Shown piece by piece: positions 18,413-27,619 of a stretch of 64,000 nt of DNA. The notes below the pieces were generated by a model. The model was not told where the DNA came from and did no database searches. It saw nothing but the letters and a program-made list of their open reading frames with translations. Source of the DNA: an uncultured bacterium (GTDB lineage Bacteria; Cyanobacteriota; Vampirovibrionia; Gastranaerophilales; Gastranaerophilaceae); the NCBI GenBank assembly GCA_902462155.1, contig CABQAQ010000004.1, positions 142,133-206,132 on the forward strand. Direction: 5' to 3'. Each line of letters begins with the position of its first letter. Position 1 is the first letter of the stretch. The position numbers were made by a program, and so were the translations under genes.

Positions 18413-19225
18413 TTATATCTCGTCATTTTCATCTTTACTCTTTTTTATATCTTTTGCATATCTTAATAATACACCTCTCTTTGATGTATTTACAAAATCT
18501 ATTAAATTTTGAACATACTTATTCATTTCTACTTCATTTTTAATTATCTCTATTGCTTGTGATGTATTATGATGCTCTGATGTTAAAATTTTAATCGCTT
18601 TATTTAATGAAGTTCTTTCTTCTAATGAAAATCCTCTTCTTTTTAAACCAATAGAGTTAATACCCTTTGGAACAGGTGGTCTACCATCTCCTTTAGAATA
18701 TGGCAAAATATCTAATCTTGAGGCTGAAAATCCACTTACAATACACATTTCTCCTATTCTTATGTTTTGATGGAATACACTCATACCTCCTATAAATGCA
18801 CCTCTTCCTACTGTTATATGTCCACCTAAAGTCGCTAAATTTGCTAATATTACTCCATCTTCTAATTTACAATTATGCGCAACATGTGATGATGTCATTA
18901 ATAAACAATTATCTCCAACTTTGGTTATTTTTCCTTCTCCTGATGCCCTATTAACGGTTGCATATTCTCTTATCTGGCAATTCTTTCCTATTATTACCTT
19001 CGTTCTCTCATTTTTATATCCTAGATCTTGAGGAGGAGTTCCTACACTTGCAAATGGAGATATAAATGTACCATCTCCTATCTCACAATACTCTAGATAT
19101 GCATTTGCACATATTGTTACATCATTTCCTAAAACTACACCCTCTCCTATATATGCATTTGGACCTATTTTACAATTCTCACCTATCTTTGCATCTGATG
19201 AAATTCTTGCTCCATTATCTATCAT
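18413..19225 (-). CDS. lpxA: UDP-N-acetylglucosamine acyltransferase LpxA
   Basis: LpxA adds the first acyl chain to UDP-GlcNAc in lipid A synthesis. The protein begins with left-handed beta-helix hexapeptide repeats (GARISSDAKIGENCKIGPNAYIGEG), and the catalytic His region is SSHVAHNC. The C-terminal helical domain includes the GLKRRGFS block. The 270-residue length is normal. It starts two bases after fabZ, forming the lpxD-lpxC-fabZ-lpxA order typical of Cyanobacteria. lpxB is not in this window. Confidence 0.95.
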   Translation of the reverse strand: MIDNGARISSDAKIGENCKIGPNAYIGEGVVLGNDVTICANAYLEYCEIGDGTFISPFASVGTPPQDLGYKNERTKVIIGKNCQIREYATVNRASGEGKITKVGDNCLLMTSSHVAHNCKLEDGVILANLATLGGHITVGRGAFIGGMSVFHQNIRIGEMCIVSGFSASRLDILPYSKGDGRPPVPKGINSIGLKRRGFSLEERTSLNKAIKILTSEHHNTSQAIEIIKNEVEMNKYVQNLIDFVNTSKRGVLLRYAKDIKKSKDENDEI

Positions 19226-19227
19226 TT

Positions 19228-19692
19228 TTATACCACCTTTGTTTGATCAATTACTGAAAACATTAACTCAGCTTTCACTGTTAATTTGCCTTCTACAAAT
19301 GCTTGCACTTCAGCCTTTAATATAGGTCCTTTTACCATTAATAACTTAGATTCCATATCTAATCTATCTCCAGGTCTTACTACATTTTTAAATCTTGCTT
19401 TATCTATTCCTGCAAATAATACTAATTTACCTTTATATTCCGGTTTCATCATAACAACTCCGGCACTTAATTGTGCCATTGCCTCTATCTGCAATACTCC
19501 AGGCATTATTGGATTATCTGGAAAATGTCCTTGAAAAAACTCCTCATTCGCTGTTACATTCTTATATCCTTTACAATATTCTCCAGGTTTACATTCTGTT
19601 ATTCTATCTACAAGTAAAAATGGATATCTGTGCGGTATCATTTTTGTTATTTCCATTATATTGAATTTTATTATCTCTTCTTGCGTTGTCAT
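19228..19692 (-). CDS. fabZ: 3-hydroxyacyl-ACP dehydratase FabZ
   Basis: FabZ dehydrates 3-hydroxyacyl-ACP in fatty acid elongation, competing with LpxA and LpxD for the same acyl donors. The hot-dog fold signature is clear: HRYPFLLVDRI, then GHFPDNPIMPGVLQIEAMAQ holding the catalytic His and Glu. At 154 residues the length is typical. It lies between lpxC and lpxA with a two-base gap to lpxA, so its expression is tied to lipid A synthesis. Confidence 0.95.
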   Translation of the reverse strand: MTTQEEIIKFNIMEITKMIPHRYPFLLVDRITECKPGEYCKGYKNVTANEEFFQGHFPDNPIMPGVLQIEAMAQLSAGVVMMKPEYKGKLVLFAGIDKARFKNVVRPGDRLDMESKLLMVKGPILKAEVQAFVEGKLTVKAELMFSVIDQTKVV

Positions 19693-19726
19693 AATATTTT
19701 TCTCCTAATTATTATTTATTTTTTAT

Positions 19727-20554
19727 CTACATCTCTATCTTTTCTTTTATCAGATTATCTTTTAATAGCTTTGCCATCCTTATATGAACTCCATGTCCGG
19801 CTTCTTTTACTATTATATTTGCTCTTATCTTTAATGGATTATAACCGGATAATCTAAAATCGCCTATTAAATCTAATATTTTATGCTTTATTGGTTCTAA
19901 TTCAGAATTTAATTCTGTTGTATATCCGTTCTCTGTCAAACCTACTGTATTCTCTATACTTACACCTCGAGCAAATCCTGCCTTTTGTAAGTCTTCAAGA
20001 TCCTTTAAATACCCAAATGTCCTCGCTTTTATTATGTCTTCTTCTATTTGATCATTTTCATCACAATTAAAGCTTACCCATCTATTTCTTAACTCCGGAT
20101 GCTTGAAGTTAACACAGTACGTTACCTTAAAATCCTCTGACGGATACACCGCTAACTGTGTCTTTTTATTTTCATAACACATTGATTCTAATACTCTATA
20201 ACGATCCTGATTTATACCTCTTTCACATACTTGTGAAAAATTATCCACCCAAACTTTTGATCCTCCATCCAATATTGGAAGTTCATAATGACTTAAATAT
20301 ACATCTAATGCATCTATATCAAAAAATGATACCGCTGCCATAAAATGCTCTATCAACATTATCTTTACTTGTTCATTACCTATTACGGTACAATGATCTG
20401 TTGATAATATATTATCTACATGAGCCTCAACTGTCTGATCCATAAAATGGAAACGAATACCAGACTCATTTGACGGTACACATCTCACCATACTATCTTG
20501 TCCTGTCATAAGACCTTTTGACCCAACTGTAAATTCTTTATTTATTGTTTTCAT
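19727..20554 (-). CDS. lpxC: UDP-3-O-acyl-N-acetylglucosamine deacetylase LpxC
   Basis: LpxC is the zinc deacetylase at the committed step of lipid A synthesis. Zinc ligands correspond to His70 (in LIEHFMAA), His224 and Asp228 (in KHKILDLIGDF). The catalytic Glu69 and His254 (AGHGVH) are also present. The DGG motif of the substrate pocket is in LPILDGGSK. The length of 275 residues is near the family norm and is not fused to FabZ, unlike some Bacteroidetes. It starts 14 bases after lpxD and precedes fabZ. Confidence 0.93.
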   Translation of the reverse strand: MKTINKEFTVGSKGLMTGQDSMVRCVPSNESGIRFHFMDQTVEAHVDNILSTDHCTVIGNEQVKIMLIEHFMAAVSFFDIDALDVYLSHYELPILDGGSKVWVDNFSQVCERGINQDRYRVLESMCYENKKTQLAVYPSEDFKVTYCVNFKHPELRNRWVSFNCDENDQIEEDIIKARTFGYLKDLEDLQKAGFARGVSIENTVGLTENGYTTELNSELEPIKHKILDLIGDFRLSGYNPLKIRANIIVKEAGHGVHIRMAKLLKDNLIKEKIEM

Positions 20555-20568
20555 TTAATCTATTTCCT

Positions 20569-21663
20569 TTATTCATTCTCTTGATTGTTTTCAAATTGAT
20601 CTAATAAAGACTCATATTTCTTAAACTTTTTAACCATTGGGATAAGATCTTTTGCAGCTTTTAATTGTTTAATAAACTCTTTTCTCGGTACAGCAGGGGC
20701 TCCTACTATTATTGATTTTGGTGGAAAACTTTTTGTTACTCCTGCACTTGCCATTATTATTGAATCATTTCCTATATCTAAATGGTCTGCTAATCCTGCT
20801 TGACCTGCTATTACTACTCTATCTCCTATTTTGCAACTACCTGCTATTCCCACTTGAGATACTATCATACACGCTTTCCCTATTTTACAGTTATGGCCTA
20901 TCTGTACAAGATTATCTACTTTTGTCATTTCGCCTATTACTGTATTTTCTATTGTTCCTCTATCTATACAAGTATTTGCTCCTATTTCTACATCATCCTC
21001 TATTGTTACTGAACCTACTGATGGAATCTTAAATATTTTCTGTCCTACATTTTCTGTTTTTATTTCTCCATCTTTCCTTGCTTGTTCTATATTATCCGGA
21101 TTCTCTGTTACAAAACTAAAGCCATCTGCTCCTATACTCGCTCCGTGTTGAATTATTACTCGATTTCCTATTTTTACTTCATCTCCTATATTTACTGACG
21201 GATGAAATAAACAATTCTCTCCTATTTTTACATCTCTTCCTATATAACAATTTGGCATTATTTTAGTATTATTTCCGATTATTGCTCCTCTTGATACATA
21301 TACATTTGCACCTATTGATACATTCTCTCCTATCTTTGCTTCTGGATCCACACAAGCACTTGGATGTATACCATGATAATAATCGGGACCTACATAAAAT
21401 AAATGTAGCAGTTTCATCATTGCTAATTTTGGTCTTTCTACTTCTATTGTTGTTACAAATTCAGAGCTTACTCCTAATGGCACTAACGCTACTTTTGCTT
21501 TTGTTCTCTCTAAATTTTCTATCTCTTCTTCCGCTAATGCTAATGCTAATGTATTTTCATCAGCTAATAATGGAGGTGCCAATCTCTTTATATCTGCCTC
21601 TTCTATTTTTGTAACTATTCCGCCTACTATTTCTGTAATTTGCTCAACTGTATAGGATCTCAT
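20569..21663 (-). CDS. lpxD: UDP-3-O-acylglucosamine N-acyltransferase LpxD
   Basis: LpxD adds the second 3-hydroxyacyl chain to lipid A precursor. An N-terminal uridine-binding domain (residues 1-100) is followed by beta-helix hexapeptide repeats (from PEAKIGENVSIGANVYVS). The catalytic His lies in the LVQIGHNCKIGKAC block, and a C-terminal helix follows (REFIKQLKAAKDLIPMVKKF). An AAGGAGAG site before the ATG marks it as the probable first gene of the lpxD-lpxC-fabZ-lpxA cluster. An ATTTT-repeat tract lies upstream. Confidence 0.95.
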   Translation of the reverse strand: MRSYTVEQITEIVGGIVTKIEEADIKRLAPPLLADENTLALALAEEEIENLERTKAKVALVPLGVSSEFVTTIEVERPKLAMMKLLHLFYVGPDYYHGIHPSACVDPEAKIGENVSIGANVYVSRGAIIGNNTKIMPNCYIGRDVKIGENCLFHPSVNIGDEVKIGNRVIIQHGASIGADGFSFVTENPDNIEQARKDGEIKTENVGQKIFKIPSVGSVTIEDDVEIGANTCIDRGTIENTVIGEMTKVDNLVQIGHNCKIGKACMIVSQVGIAGSCKIGDRVVIAGQAGLADHLDIGNDSIIMASAGVTKSFPPKSIIVGAPAVPRKEFIKQLKAAKDLIPMVKKFKKYESLLDQFENNQENE

Positions 21664-21694
21664 CTCTAATTCTCTCCTTTTATGATTTATTTAC

Positions 21695-21722
21695 ATTTTA
21701 TTTTATTTTATTTTATTTTATT
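21695..21722. repeat. ATTTT pentanucleotide tract
   Basis: About five and a half copies of ATTTT lie in the spacer upstream of lpxD. The tract could vary by slippage and sits in the likely promoter zone of the lipid A cluster, but AT-rich simple repeats are common in this genome. Confidence 0.6.
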
Positions 21723-21804
21723 CTATTTTCTATTTTATAATTTTAACCATAATTATAAAATATTTCAAAGTATTAAATTATAATAAATATTATAATTATA
21801 AGTT

Positions 21805-22413
21805 TTAATCTCTAATATTAATAGCTCCATTTCTTAATACTTCTATTGTATTATCTTGATTAACTTTTACTACTGTTGATTCTAAACCTTTTGCTTTATA
21901 ACCATAATCATCTATTATTAAATCTACTTTATCTCCTAACATTTTTATTACTTCTTTATAATTCTTTGAACTTGCTTGGTTTGATAAATTTGCACTTGTT
22001 GTTGCTAAAACTTTATCTTTTATTAATTCACAAATACTCCTAAATACTATATTATCCGGTACCCTTAAACCAACTGTTGACATTCCTGAAGTTATATAAT
22101 CAGGTGTATTCTCTTTTGATTTCTTTAATACTATCGTTAAAGCTCCGGGTAAATATTTCTCTTTTAAACTTCTTGCCTTTAATGGTATATCTTCTTCTAC
22201 ATATCTTTCTAAATTTTTAAAATCACTTGACATTAATATTAATGGCTTACTTCTATCTCTTCCTTTTATCTCATAAATCTTTTCTACAGCTTTCTCTTTT
22301 GACGGTAAACATCCTATACCCCATACTGTGTCTGTTACAAATGCTATTACTCCATCTTTCTCAAGTATTTCATTTATTTGTTTTTTTATTCTCTCTTCTA
22401 TTATAAAATTCAT
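21805..22413 (-). CDS. tsaC: L-threonylcarbamoyladenylate synthase (TsaC/YrdC)
   Basis: The protein makes threonylcarbamoyl-AMP from threonine, bicarbonate and ATP, for the t6A37 modification of ANN-decoding tRNAs. The YrdC-fold signatures are visible: TDTVWGIGC, the KGRDRSKPLI block, PGALTIVLK and ATSANLSN. At 202 residues it is the short TsaC form without the Sua5 C-terminal domain. It follows murJ on the minus strand with a 28-base gap and is likely co-transcribed with it. Confidence 0.92.
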   Translation of the reverse strand: MNFIIEERIKKQINEILEKDGVIAFVTDTVWGIGCLPSKEKAVEKIYEIKGRDRSKPLILMSSDFKNLERYVEEDIPLKARSLKEKYLPGALTIVLKKSKENTPDYITSGMSTVGLRVPDNIVFRSICELIKDKVLATTSANLSNQASSKNYKEVIKMLGDKVDLIIDDYGYKAKGLESTVVKVNQDNTIEVLRNGAINIRD

Positions 22414-22441
22414 ATAACTCTTTCTTACATCTTTTTATTCA

Positions 22442-24067
22442 TTATTTTCTATTTATTATTTTTAATTTTATTCTATTATATAATTCCAACGTATATTCTA
22501 ATCCTAATAAATTTGTAGTTAAAGCATATATTACACAAACAATAGCAAAAATACTACTACATTTTATTATTGTTGTTAGTAAATTTAATTCAAAAATCCA
22601 TTTACTATTTAAATAATAACCTATCATAAATGCTATCATTGCTCCTATCAACATTTTTATAAAATTTTTTAAATATATACTATAACCTATTCTTATCTTT
22701 TTACGAATAAATATACCTAACAATAACGCATTTACAAATGTTACTAAAGATGTTGATAAAGTAATTCCACCTATTCCTAATTTTTCTACAAATATTAAAT
22801 TTAATATTATTTTTACTATTATTGAAAACATTGCTATATAAAATGGTGTTTTTGAATCATTAAATGCATAATAAATACGTGTTAATGAATCCCTAAATAT
22901 ATACGGTAATAATGCTACAGATAAATAAATTAATGCTTGAACCACCATACTCGTTGCTTGATTATTAAAAGCACCTCTTTCAAATATTAAACTTACTATA
23001 TCATTAGAAAATAATAAAATAGCTAACAATATTGGAAAACCTACATAATTTAAAAGACCAACTCCTCTATTAAAATAATACCGTATTCCATTTATATCAT
23101 TTTGTGCTACAAGTCGTGAAAATAATGGAAATAATGGTACTAAAAATGCTGTAACTAAAATCCCTACTGGAAATTGAAAAACTCTATTTGCATAACCTAT
23201 AGCTGTCCAAGCTCCGGTTTCTAGTTGAGAAGAGAAAAACATATCTACATATATGTATACCTGTCCTATTGTTGAACTTAAAATTGCAGGAAATAATAAT
23301 TCTAAAAAATTTTTATAATCTTTACTTTTTATCTCACTTATACTAAATCTTAATTTATAACCTAGTTTTTTTGCCTTAGGTATCTGAAATAAAAATTGTA
23401 AAATAGCTCCTATTGTTGTCGCTATAGCTAAAATTACTCCTGATTCGTCTGATTTTGTTAAACTTATTATTAATATTATTGAAAGACTTACTAATGTCGG
23501 TGATATATTTGGAATTAGAAACTCTTTAAAGGTAACTAAAATTCCATAATAAATACCGACTAAACCACCTGCTATTAATATCGGTGACATTATCTTTAAA
23601 TGTAATGAAGCTAAATTTATAAGATCATTTGAAGCTCCGGATATTATTATTCTCATGATAATATCTGAAAACATAAATATAAATAAACTTAAGCTTACAA
23701 ATATTATCAGTGTAACTGTAACTATTGTATTAAATAACTTCTTAGAATACATTCTTGATTCTAAACTATCTTGAGCCATTATCTTCGAAAATATACTTAC
23801 AATAGCACTATGAAAAGGTCCTCCTACTCCACCTAAAAGAATTATAGCAAACGATGGAATTTGATACGCATAAAAATAAGCATCTGATACCAATGATGCT
23901 CCATAGAAATTCGCTATTATTATATCCCGAAAAAATCCGATAATTTTACTAAAAACTATTACTACTGCTATTAACCACGCTGCTTTCATTAAACTCTGGT
24001 TATTTTTATCTTTTATATTTTCTTTTGCAACTTCTTTCTTTTCCATTTTTACCGAATTATATACCAT
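22442..24067 (-). CDS. murJ: Lipid II flippase MurJ
   Basis: MurJ flips the peptidoglycan precursor lipid II across the inner membrane. The 541-residue MOP-superfamily protein has about 14 hydrophobic helices. It carries the family motifs SKIIGFFRDIIIANFYGAS at the first helix and FPVGILVTAFLVPLFPLFSR in the middle. The N-terminal 27 residues are charged, and Met8 is an alternative start. It lies between a SpoIID-like gene and tsaC on the minus strand. Confidence 0.93.
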   Translation of the reverse strand: MVYNSVKMEKKEVAKENIKDKNNQSLMKAAWLIAVVIVFSKIIGFFRDIIIANFYGASLVSDAYFYAYQIPSFAIILLGGVGGPFHSAIVSIFSKIMAQDSLESRMYSKKLFNTIVTVTLIIFVSLSLFIFMFSDIIMRIIISGASNDLINLASLHLKIMSPILIAGGLVGIYYGILVTFKEFLIPNISPTLVSLSIILIISLTKSDESGVILAIATTIGAILQFLFQIPKAKKLGYKLRFSISEIKSKDYKNFLELLFPAILSSTIGQVYIYVDMFFSSQLETGAWTAIGYANRVFQFPVGILVTAFLVPLFPLFSRLVAQNDINGIRYYFNRGVGLLNYVGFPILLAILLFSNDIVSLIFERGAFNNQATSMVVQALIYLSVALLPYIFRDSLTRIYYAFNDSKTPFYIAMFSIIVKIILNLIFVEKLGIGGITLSTSLVTFVNALLLGIFIRKKIRIGYSIYLKNFIKMLIGAMIAFMIGYYLNSKWIFELNLLTTIIKCSSIFAIVCVIYALTTNLLGLEYTLELYNRIKLKIINRK

Positions 24068-24128
24068 TTCCCAAACTATTTGCTCTTTTCATACTAATTA
24101 TTTAATCTTTTAAGTTTTTATATATTGT

Positions 24129-25820
24129 TTAATTAAATTCATCCAACTCTATATATATTTTTACTTTTTTGTTCTTATTATCTCCTATAATTTTATAAGA
24201 TACATTATTTTCTCCAGATTTTAAATATCGACTTATATCATCTCTGAATTTTATATCTAAAGGAGTTAAATTATAAACCTCAATATGACCGTTTAAATTT
24301 ATTTCAATCTTTAAAAAATTCATACTACCTATAATATGTAGAATACCTTTTTTTGCACCTGAATAAAACCTTTGAGAATATATCTTACCATCCTCTGTTG
24401 AATTTAAATGATTAAGACTATTATCAATCTCAATAGGGTAAGTGCCTAAAGTAATTCCCGTATAATAATGCTTTAGTATTTTATCAAATAAATAATTATG
24501 TTGAGCCATAAAACCGGCTCCATATTGGCTCATTCCGACTCCATGTCCAAATCCGCCACCTATAGCTCTAACTTGTTTTAAATTTCCTTTTTCATCTCTT
24601 TCCATTTCAAATATTAAGTTTGCACTTGGTAACATTTTGTTATTATTTATAAATACTTTTCTTATTATTAACTCTTTTTTTATTTTAAATTTTACATTCT
24701 CAAACTCGACTTCAAGCTCTATTATTTTCCCTGATTCACCTCTTTTTAAAACATTTATATTCTTTAACTTTCCATAATCAAAATTTTCATCTTCTATTAT
24801 CGGACTTATAAATTTTGTATTAAAAACTGTTTTTATTCTTTTCTTTAAAATATCTTCCAGTTCTACAATATTCCAAGACCTTTCCCAACGATATAATGGA
24901 GAATTAACATCAAATGATTCCGGTGCATTTGTATAGAACCATTTTGCATAACCTTCATAATCTAATTTTGGAACATATGGATTATCACTTACAGCTTTTA
25001 AATATGGTATAGGTATAGATGGAAATAGAAATACAGGTTTATCTTGAGAAAATGCATTATGGTAACTTTCACTATAGCCTCCATTTGTTGAACAATATAA
25101 AGCTAAAATAAGTTCATCATTATATAAAGCTACTATTGATTCTGTTTCATCTACAGCTGCATCTGACAAAGTATTTTGTGTGTTCGCTCCAAAATAGACC
25201 TGCGAAGATGTAGAATCACATACATCAAATTGAGTATAATATTTTACTCTTGGTTTAAGTACATAATTTCTGGCTGCTATAGACTGTGCTTTTAAAGCTT
25301 CTTTTCCAAATCTTACCGGCATTTCATTTGGTACTACAGCTTTTAGATAATCTTGTATATTAAGAATATTTACAATTGCAAATTCATCTTTTTTTACATC
25401 ATTTGAGGGGATTATTTCAAAAATGCCTTTATATAAAGCTTCTTTTCCTTTTCTTTTTAAACCTGATATTTTTAATAATCCATTTCTAGAAATAGGCTCT
25501 ATCTTAATTCTAGATTGATATTCGCCTTCCAATGGCTCTGAATTTTTGTATAATTTATATTTTCTATTTTGATATTTTATTGTTAATAAATCTGTTGCTC
25601 CTAAATTAGAAATAACTTTTTTTGTTTCTGAATTGTAAACTTTATATTCTGATGTAGCTCCTATTGTAATATCATTATAAAATAATTTTTTAAACGAATT
25701 GTCTGATATTCCTACTCTTATTAATGGTTTTGAGCTTGAATTAAGATTTATTGCAAATGCTTTATTACATATAAATAAACTTATTATAAAAATTAATATT
25801 AAACTTTTTTTTAACGACAT
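24129..25820 (-). CDS. SpoIID/LytB-domain secreted protein
   Basis: The start at 25820 is chosen because it begins a signal peptide (MSLKKSLILIFIISLFICN) and has AAGGGGA upstream; a frame extending to 25871 adds an unlikely leader. The SpoIID domain is recognised by VVPNEMPVRFGKEALKAQSIAARNYVL, STNGGYSES and GGGFGHGVGMSQYGA. SpoIID is a lytic transglycosylase acting on denuded glycan in sporulating bacteria, but homologues such as amidase enhancers occur in Cyanobacteria. Here it probably acts on periplasmic peptidoglycan; sporulation is not implied. The murJ gene follows. Confidence 0.88.
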   Translation of the reverse strand: MSLKKSLILIFIISLFICNKAFAINLNSSSKPLIRVGISDNSFKKLFYNDITIGATSEYKVYNSETKKVISNLGATDLLTIKYQNRKYKLYKNSEPLEGEYQSRIKIEPISRNGLLKISGLKRKGKEALYKGIFEIIPSNDVKKDEFAIVNILNIQDYLKAVVPNEMPVRFGKEALKAQSIAARNYVLKPRVKYYTQFDVCDSTSSQVYFGANTQNTLSDAAVDETESIVALYNDELILALYCSTNGGYSESYHNAFSQDKPVFLFPSIPIPYLKAVSDNPYVPKLDYEGYAKWFYTNAPESFDVNSPLYRWERSWNIVELEDILKKRIKTVFNTKFISPIIEDENFDYGKLKNINVLKRGESGKIIELEVEFENVKFKIKKELIIRKVFINNNKMLPSANLIFEMERDEKGNLKQVRAIGGGFGHGVGMSQYGAGFMAQHNYLFDKILKHYYTGITLGTYPIEIDNSLNHLNSTEDGKIYSQRFYSGAKKGILHIIGSMNFLKIEINLNGHIEVYNLTPLDIKFRDDISRYLKSGENNVSYKIIGDNKNKKVKIYIELDEFN

Positions 25821-25952
25821 AAAAACTAAAAATCCCCTTGGAGTATTGTACAACAAATAAATCCGAGTCAATAGACTTTTTATTATTTTTTATTATTTGT
25901 TAATAAATTAATGTAAACTTTTGTAAAAAACACCGGTTCAAAGCCTAAAGTT

Positions 25953-25972
25953 TTTACGAATATAGTCGTAAA
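25953..25972 (+). promoter_or_regulatory. Perfect 7-bp inverted repeat upstream of a hypothetical gene
   Basis: TTTACGA (25953-25959) and its complement TCGTAAA (25966-25972) flank a six-base spacer in the divergent region between the SpoIID-like gene and the 174-aa gene. It could be an operator or a leader hairpin. No T run follows. Confidence 0.35.
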
Positions 25973-26005
25973 TATAAACATAACCGGATTAGGAGCATCG
26001 CAAAA

Positions 26006-26530
26006 ATGAGTATCGTATTAAGTAATTCTATTGATAGACAAGCTGTTCAAGCTACTGTTAACAATATTTTCTCAAAAAGTAACGTTACAGGTAATAAATC
26101 TTCAAATACTAATGGGGTTAATTTATCTGAATCTAACTTAAGTAAATTTCATAGAGTAGATAATGGTCAAACATTCTATGGTAAAACAGCTTCAAGTGAT
26201 TTAAGAAATTTAAGCCGTGTTAATTCAGGTATTGATTTTATTGCTTCTCAAAATCTTCAAAATACTGTTAGATTACTTTCTGCTCAAGCTGCTTTAAATA
26301 ACTTCCAAGCTAATAAAATTAACCATTCTCAAGTTGACTCTATTATAAGAGAAGAAGTTGAATTAAATAATATGAAAAATCAAATTTCTGAATCTCTAGG
26401 ATTAAAACAAGCTAATAATTTAAATAAAGATAAAAAAGGTTCTTCTTCTAATCCTTTTGGTGCTTTAGTTGCTACTAAATCTTCTAAACATGAAGAAAAA
26501 GAATCTAATAAATTAGCTTTTGTTGCTTAA
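26006..26530 (+). CDS. Hypothetical Asn/Ser-rich protein
   Basis: I do not recognise this 174-residue protein. It has no signal peptide or membrane helix and is rich in Ser, Asn and Lys, with an amphipathic middle (residues 65-125) that may be helical. AGGAG lies about 11 bases before the ATG. The gene is monocistronic, flanked by an upstream inverted repeat and a downstream palindrome plus terminator. Its sequence is simpler and less AT-biased at third positions than its neighbours, which hints at good expression. It is likely lineage-specific. Confidence 0.6.
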   Translation: MSIVLSNSIDRQAVQATVNNIFSKSNVTGNKSSNTNGVNLSESNLSKFHRVDNGQTFYGKTASSDLRNLSRVNSGIDFIASQNLQNTVRLLSAQAALNNFQANKINHSQVDSIIREEVELNNMKNQISESLGLKQANNLNKDKKGSSSNPFGALVATKSSKHEEKESNKLAFVA

Positions 26531-26548
26531 TACAAATTTAAATTTGTA
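26531..26548. repeat. Perfect 18-bp palindrome after a stop codon
   Basis: TACAAATTT and its complement form a loopless palindrome starting at the base after the stop of the 174-aa gene. It may be a dyad binding site or part of the 3' end structure. Confidence 0.4.
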
Positions 26549-26562
26549 AGCCGAAATAAAAC

Positions 26563-26603
26563 AAACAAGGTTAGAATATAATTTCTAGCCTTGTTTTATT
26601 TTT
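26563..26603 (+). terminator. Intrinsic terminator
   Basis: A 14-bp stem (26563-26576 with 26583-26596, one G-U pair) and a six-base loop are followed by a T-rich run. It ends the 174-aa gene transcript. Confidence 0.8.
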
Positions 26604-26641
26604 GACATATATTCATATTCTTTTAATAAAATTAATAATCT

Positions 26642-26670
26642 TTGTAAAATTTTAAAAAATATGATAAAGT
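26642..26670 (+). promoter_or_regulatory. Possible promoter for ilvE
   Basis: A TTGTAA hexamer at 26642 and TAAAGT at 26665 are separated by 17 bases, ending 28 bases before the ilvE ATG, with AAGGAG in between. The match to the sigma-70 consensus is partial. Confidence 0.35.
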
Positions 26671-26698
26671 ATAAAAAAAGTTTTAAGGAGATTTTATT

Positions 26699-27619
26699 AT
26701 GAAAAAAGAGTATGTATTTTTAAATGGAAACTTTAGTGATATAAACGATGCAAAGTTATCGGTAAAAACGCATGCCTTTTTGTATGGGACTTCTGTATTT
26801 GAAGGTATAAGAGCTTATCTTAATAAAAATGATAATCAGTTATATATTTTTAGAATGAAAGAACATTTTGAAAGAATATTAAGAAGTGCAAAAATTATGC
26901 ATATGAATTGTCCTTATTCTGTTGAAGAATTATGTAATTTTACTAAAGAACTTATCAAAAAAAATGAACATAAAACAGATACATATATAAGACCAACAAT
27001 ATATAAATCATCAGCTTATAAAATTGGACCTTACTTAAATGGTATTGAAGATTCAACAATGATGTTTACTTTAGAATTAGGTGATTATATAGACACATCA
27101 AAGGGCTTAAGTGTTTGTGTTTCAAGTTGGAAAAGATCTGATGACAATGCAATACCACCTAGAGCTAAAATAAGCGGATGTTATGCAAATACTGCATTAA
27201 TAGTTACCGATGCACGACTAGCCGGTTTTGATGATGCAGTTGTTTTAAGTCCTGATGGACACGTTACTGAAGGATCTGCTATGAATTTATTCTTAGTACA
27301 AAATAATAAATTAATTACTTCTAAAACTACTGATAATATTCTTGTTGGTATTACTAGAAATACTGTAATAGAATTAGCTAAAAAGTTAGGTATTGAAGTA
27401 GTTGAAAGAGAAATTGATAGAACAGAATTATATATTTCAGACGAAGCTTTTTATTGCGGTACTGGTGCTCAGATCAGTCCTATTACTAAAATTGATAATA
27501 GAACTTTAGGTGATGGTACTTTAGGTAAAATTACAACTGAATTACAAAATCTTTATTTTGACGTTGTAAGAGCTAATAATAACGACTTTAAAAAATGGTG
27601 TACTCCTGTATATGATTAG
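26699..27619 (+). CDS. ilvE: Branched-chain amino acid aminotransferase
   Basis: The 306-residue class IV PLP enzyme transaminates Leu, Ile and Val with 2-oxoglutarate. The N-terminal FEGIRAY motif, the PLP-lysine region PRAKISGCYAN, the FDDAVVLSPDGHVTEGSAMNLF block and the GITRNTVIELA phosphate-binding turn are all present. A D-amino acid or aminodeoxychorismate activity is less likely, given the IlvE-like motifs. AAGGAG precedes the ATG. The gene overlaps the following MlaE permease by 8 bases, an odd pairing for a metabolic enzyme and a lipid transporter. Confidence 0.92.
   Translation: MKKEYVFLNGNFSDINDAKLSVKTHAFLYGTSVFEGIRAYLNKNDNQLYIFRMKEHFERILRSAKIMHMNCPYSVEELCNFTKELIKKNEHKTDTYIRPTIYKSSAYKIGPYLNGIEDSTMMFTLELGDYIDTSKGLSVCVSSWKRSDDNAIPPRAKISGCYANTALIVTDARLAGFDDAVVLSPDGHVTEGSAMNLFLVQNNKLITSKTTDNILVGITRNTVIELAKKLGIEVVEREIDRTELYISDEAFYCGTGAQISPITKIDNRTLGDGTLGKITTELQNLYFDVVRANNNDFKKWCTPVYD

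Noticed and set aside
20712..21614. Long plus-strand frames opposite lpxD, fabZ and glmU
   Set aside because: They are Leu/Tyr-rich mirror frames of T-rich minus-strand coding sequence, with no ribosome binding site and no motif.
24129..25820. Evidence for sporulation
   Set aside because: SpoIID-domain proteins occur in non-sporulating Cyanobacteria and relatives; no other sporulation gene is in the window.
25821..25871. 17-residue extension of the SpoIID-like protein
   Set aside because: It would bury the signal peptide; the ribosome binding site fits the later ATG.
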